A stretch of 13,448 bases of DNA from an uncultured Alphaproteobacteria bacterium. GTDB lineage: Bacteria > Pseudomonadota > Alphaproteobacteria > Caulobacterales > Parvularculaceae. The notes beneath the pieces are model-generated. The model saw nothing but the letters and a program-made list of their open reading frames with translations. It ran no database searches and was not told the DNA's origin. The stretch lies in NCBI GenBank assembly GCA_937895955.1, contig CALAZI010000203.1:1-13448 (forward strand), written 5' to 3'. How positions within the stretch are numbered: position 1 is the stretch's first letter; each line of letters opens with the position of its first letter. Positions 13,290-13,448 of the stretch are shown in pieces. A program made the translations under genes and the position numbers.

Positions 13290-13448
13290 CTATTCCCGCC
13301 CGCAAAGCCCGCCGTAAAGCTCCGGGCGGCGATCGCGGAAGAAGCCCCAGCTTGAGCGGCGCTCGTCGCAATGATCGAGATCGATCGTCGCGGCGATGAA
13401 GCCCTCATCGGTCCGGTTCATCTCTGCGAGGAAGTCGCCGCCCTCGTC
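13290..13448 (-). CDS. Carbon-nitrogen hydrolase (nitrilase superfamily), C-terminal part
   Basis: Only the last 52 residues are in the window; the gene runs off the right edge. They read GDFLAEMNRTDEGFIAATID, then LDHCDERRSSWGFFRDRRPE and LYGGLCGRE before TAG. The sequence EGFIAATIDL followed by R...FFRDRRPELYG is the usual C-terminus of nitrilase-superfamily amidases and N-carbamoyl hydrolases. The catalytic Glu-Lys-Cys lie outside the window, so the exact enzyme type cannot be named. Confidence 0.75.
   Translation of the reverse strand, partial: DEGGDFLAEMNRTDEGFIAATIDLDHCDERRSSWGFFRDRRPELYGGLCGRE

Noticed and set aside
13205..13408. N-terminal extension of the one-helix membrane protein
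   Set aside because: The added residues are low-complexity and run over the nitrilase-type gene end in another frame; the paired ATGs at 13204/13201 with GGGAG upstream and the following membrane helix make a better start.

Overview
The window looks like chromosomal DNA of a GC-rich alphaproteobacterium, probably of the Caulobacterales / Parvularculales / Hyphomonadaceae kind. That placement is inference. It rests on codon use, the 'YPxxC' TonB C-terminal proteins, a pair of DUF6491-like secreted proteins, and GC-rich palindromic intergenic repeats of the type common in that class. I see no phage, plasmid, IS, CRISPR, tRNA or rRNA signal.

Layout. 1-340: palindromic repeats, no gene. 341-925 (-): a small TonB-type protein. 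926-1311: a second block of hairpins. 1312-2718 (-): adenosylhomocysteinase (ahcY), with a plausible sigma-70 promoter and, just upstream of it, a 22-bp palindrome that could be the operator of a methionine-cycle regulator. 2947-3957 (+): two paralogous secreted four-cysteine proteins. 3938-4825 (-): an SDR/epimerase-like protein whose 3' end overlaps the second of them. 4941-5510 (+): ThpR RNA 2',3'-cyclic phosphodiesterase. 5873-7438 (+): a retinol-saturase / carotenoid-isomerase-like FAD oxidoreductase. 7600-8826 (-): a RodZ-like HTH, one membrane helix and a TonB C-terminal domain in one protein. 8904-9812 (-): an exported TolB-like beta-propeller. 9988-10677 (+): a cysteine-dioxygenase-like cupin. 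10691-11155 (-): a low-molecular-weight protein tyrosine phosphatase. 11252-11758 (+): a DUF1993 protein. 11771-11887: a compound palindromic repeat. 11888-12589 (+): a class III sirtuin. 12590-13204 (-): a one-helix membrane protein of unknown role. 13290-13448 (-): the C-terminus of a nitrilase-superfamily enzyme cut by the window edge.

How the genes fit together. Most genes are single, convergent or divergent housekeeping units and do not form one pathway. The TolB-like propeller and the HTH-TonB fusion lie in tandem on the same strand and may share envelope-related transcription. AhcY recycles S-adenosylhomocysteine.

The most notable structure is around the FAD oxidoreductase. A decayed copy of the last codons of the HTH-TonB gene lies about 2 kb away, in direct orientation, on the far side of the oxidoreductase (5540-5668 against 7600 onward). 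The oxidoreductase, with AT-richer flanks, is therefore bracketed by two copies of the same gene 3' end. This suggests insertion at a gene 3' end, or a tandem duplication with replacement of one copy. A second notable point is that the sirtuin's ribosome-binding site is the last bases of a palindromic repeat.
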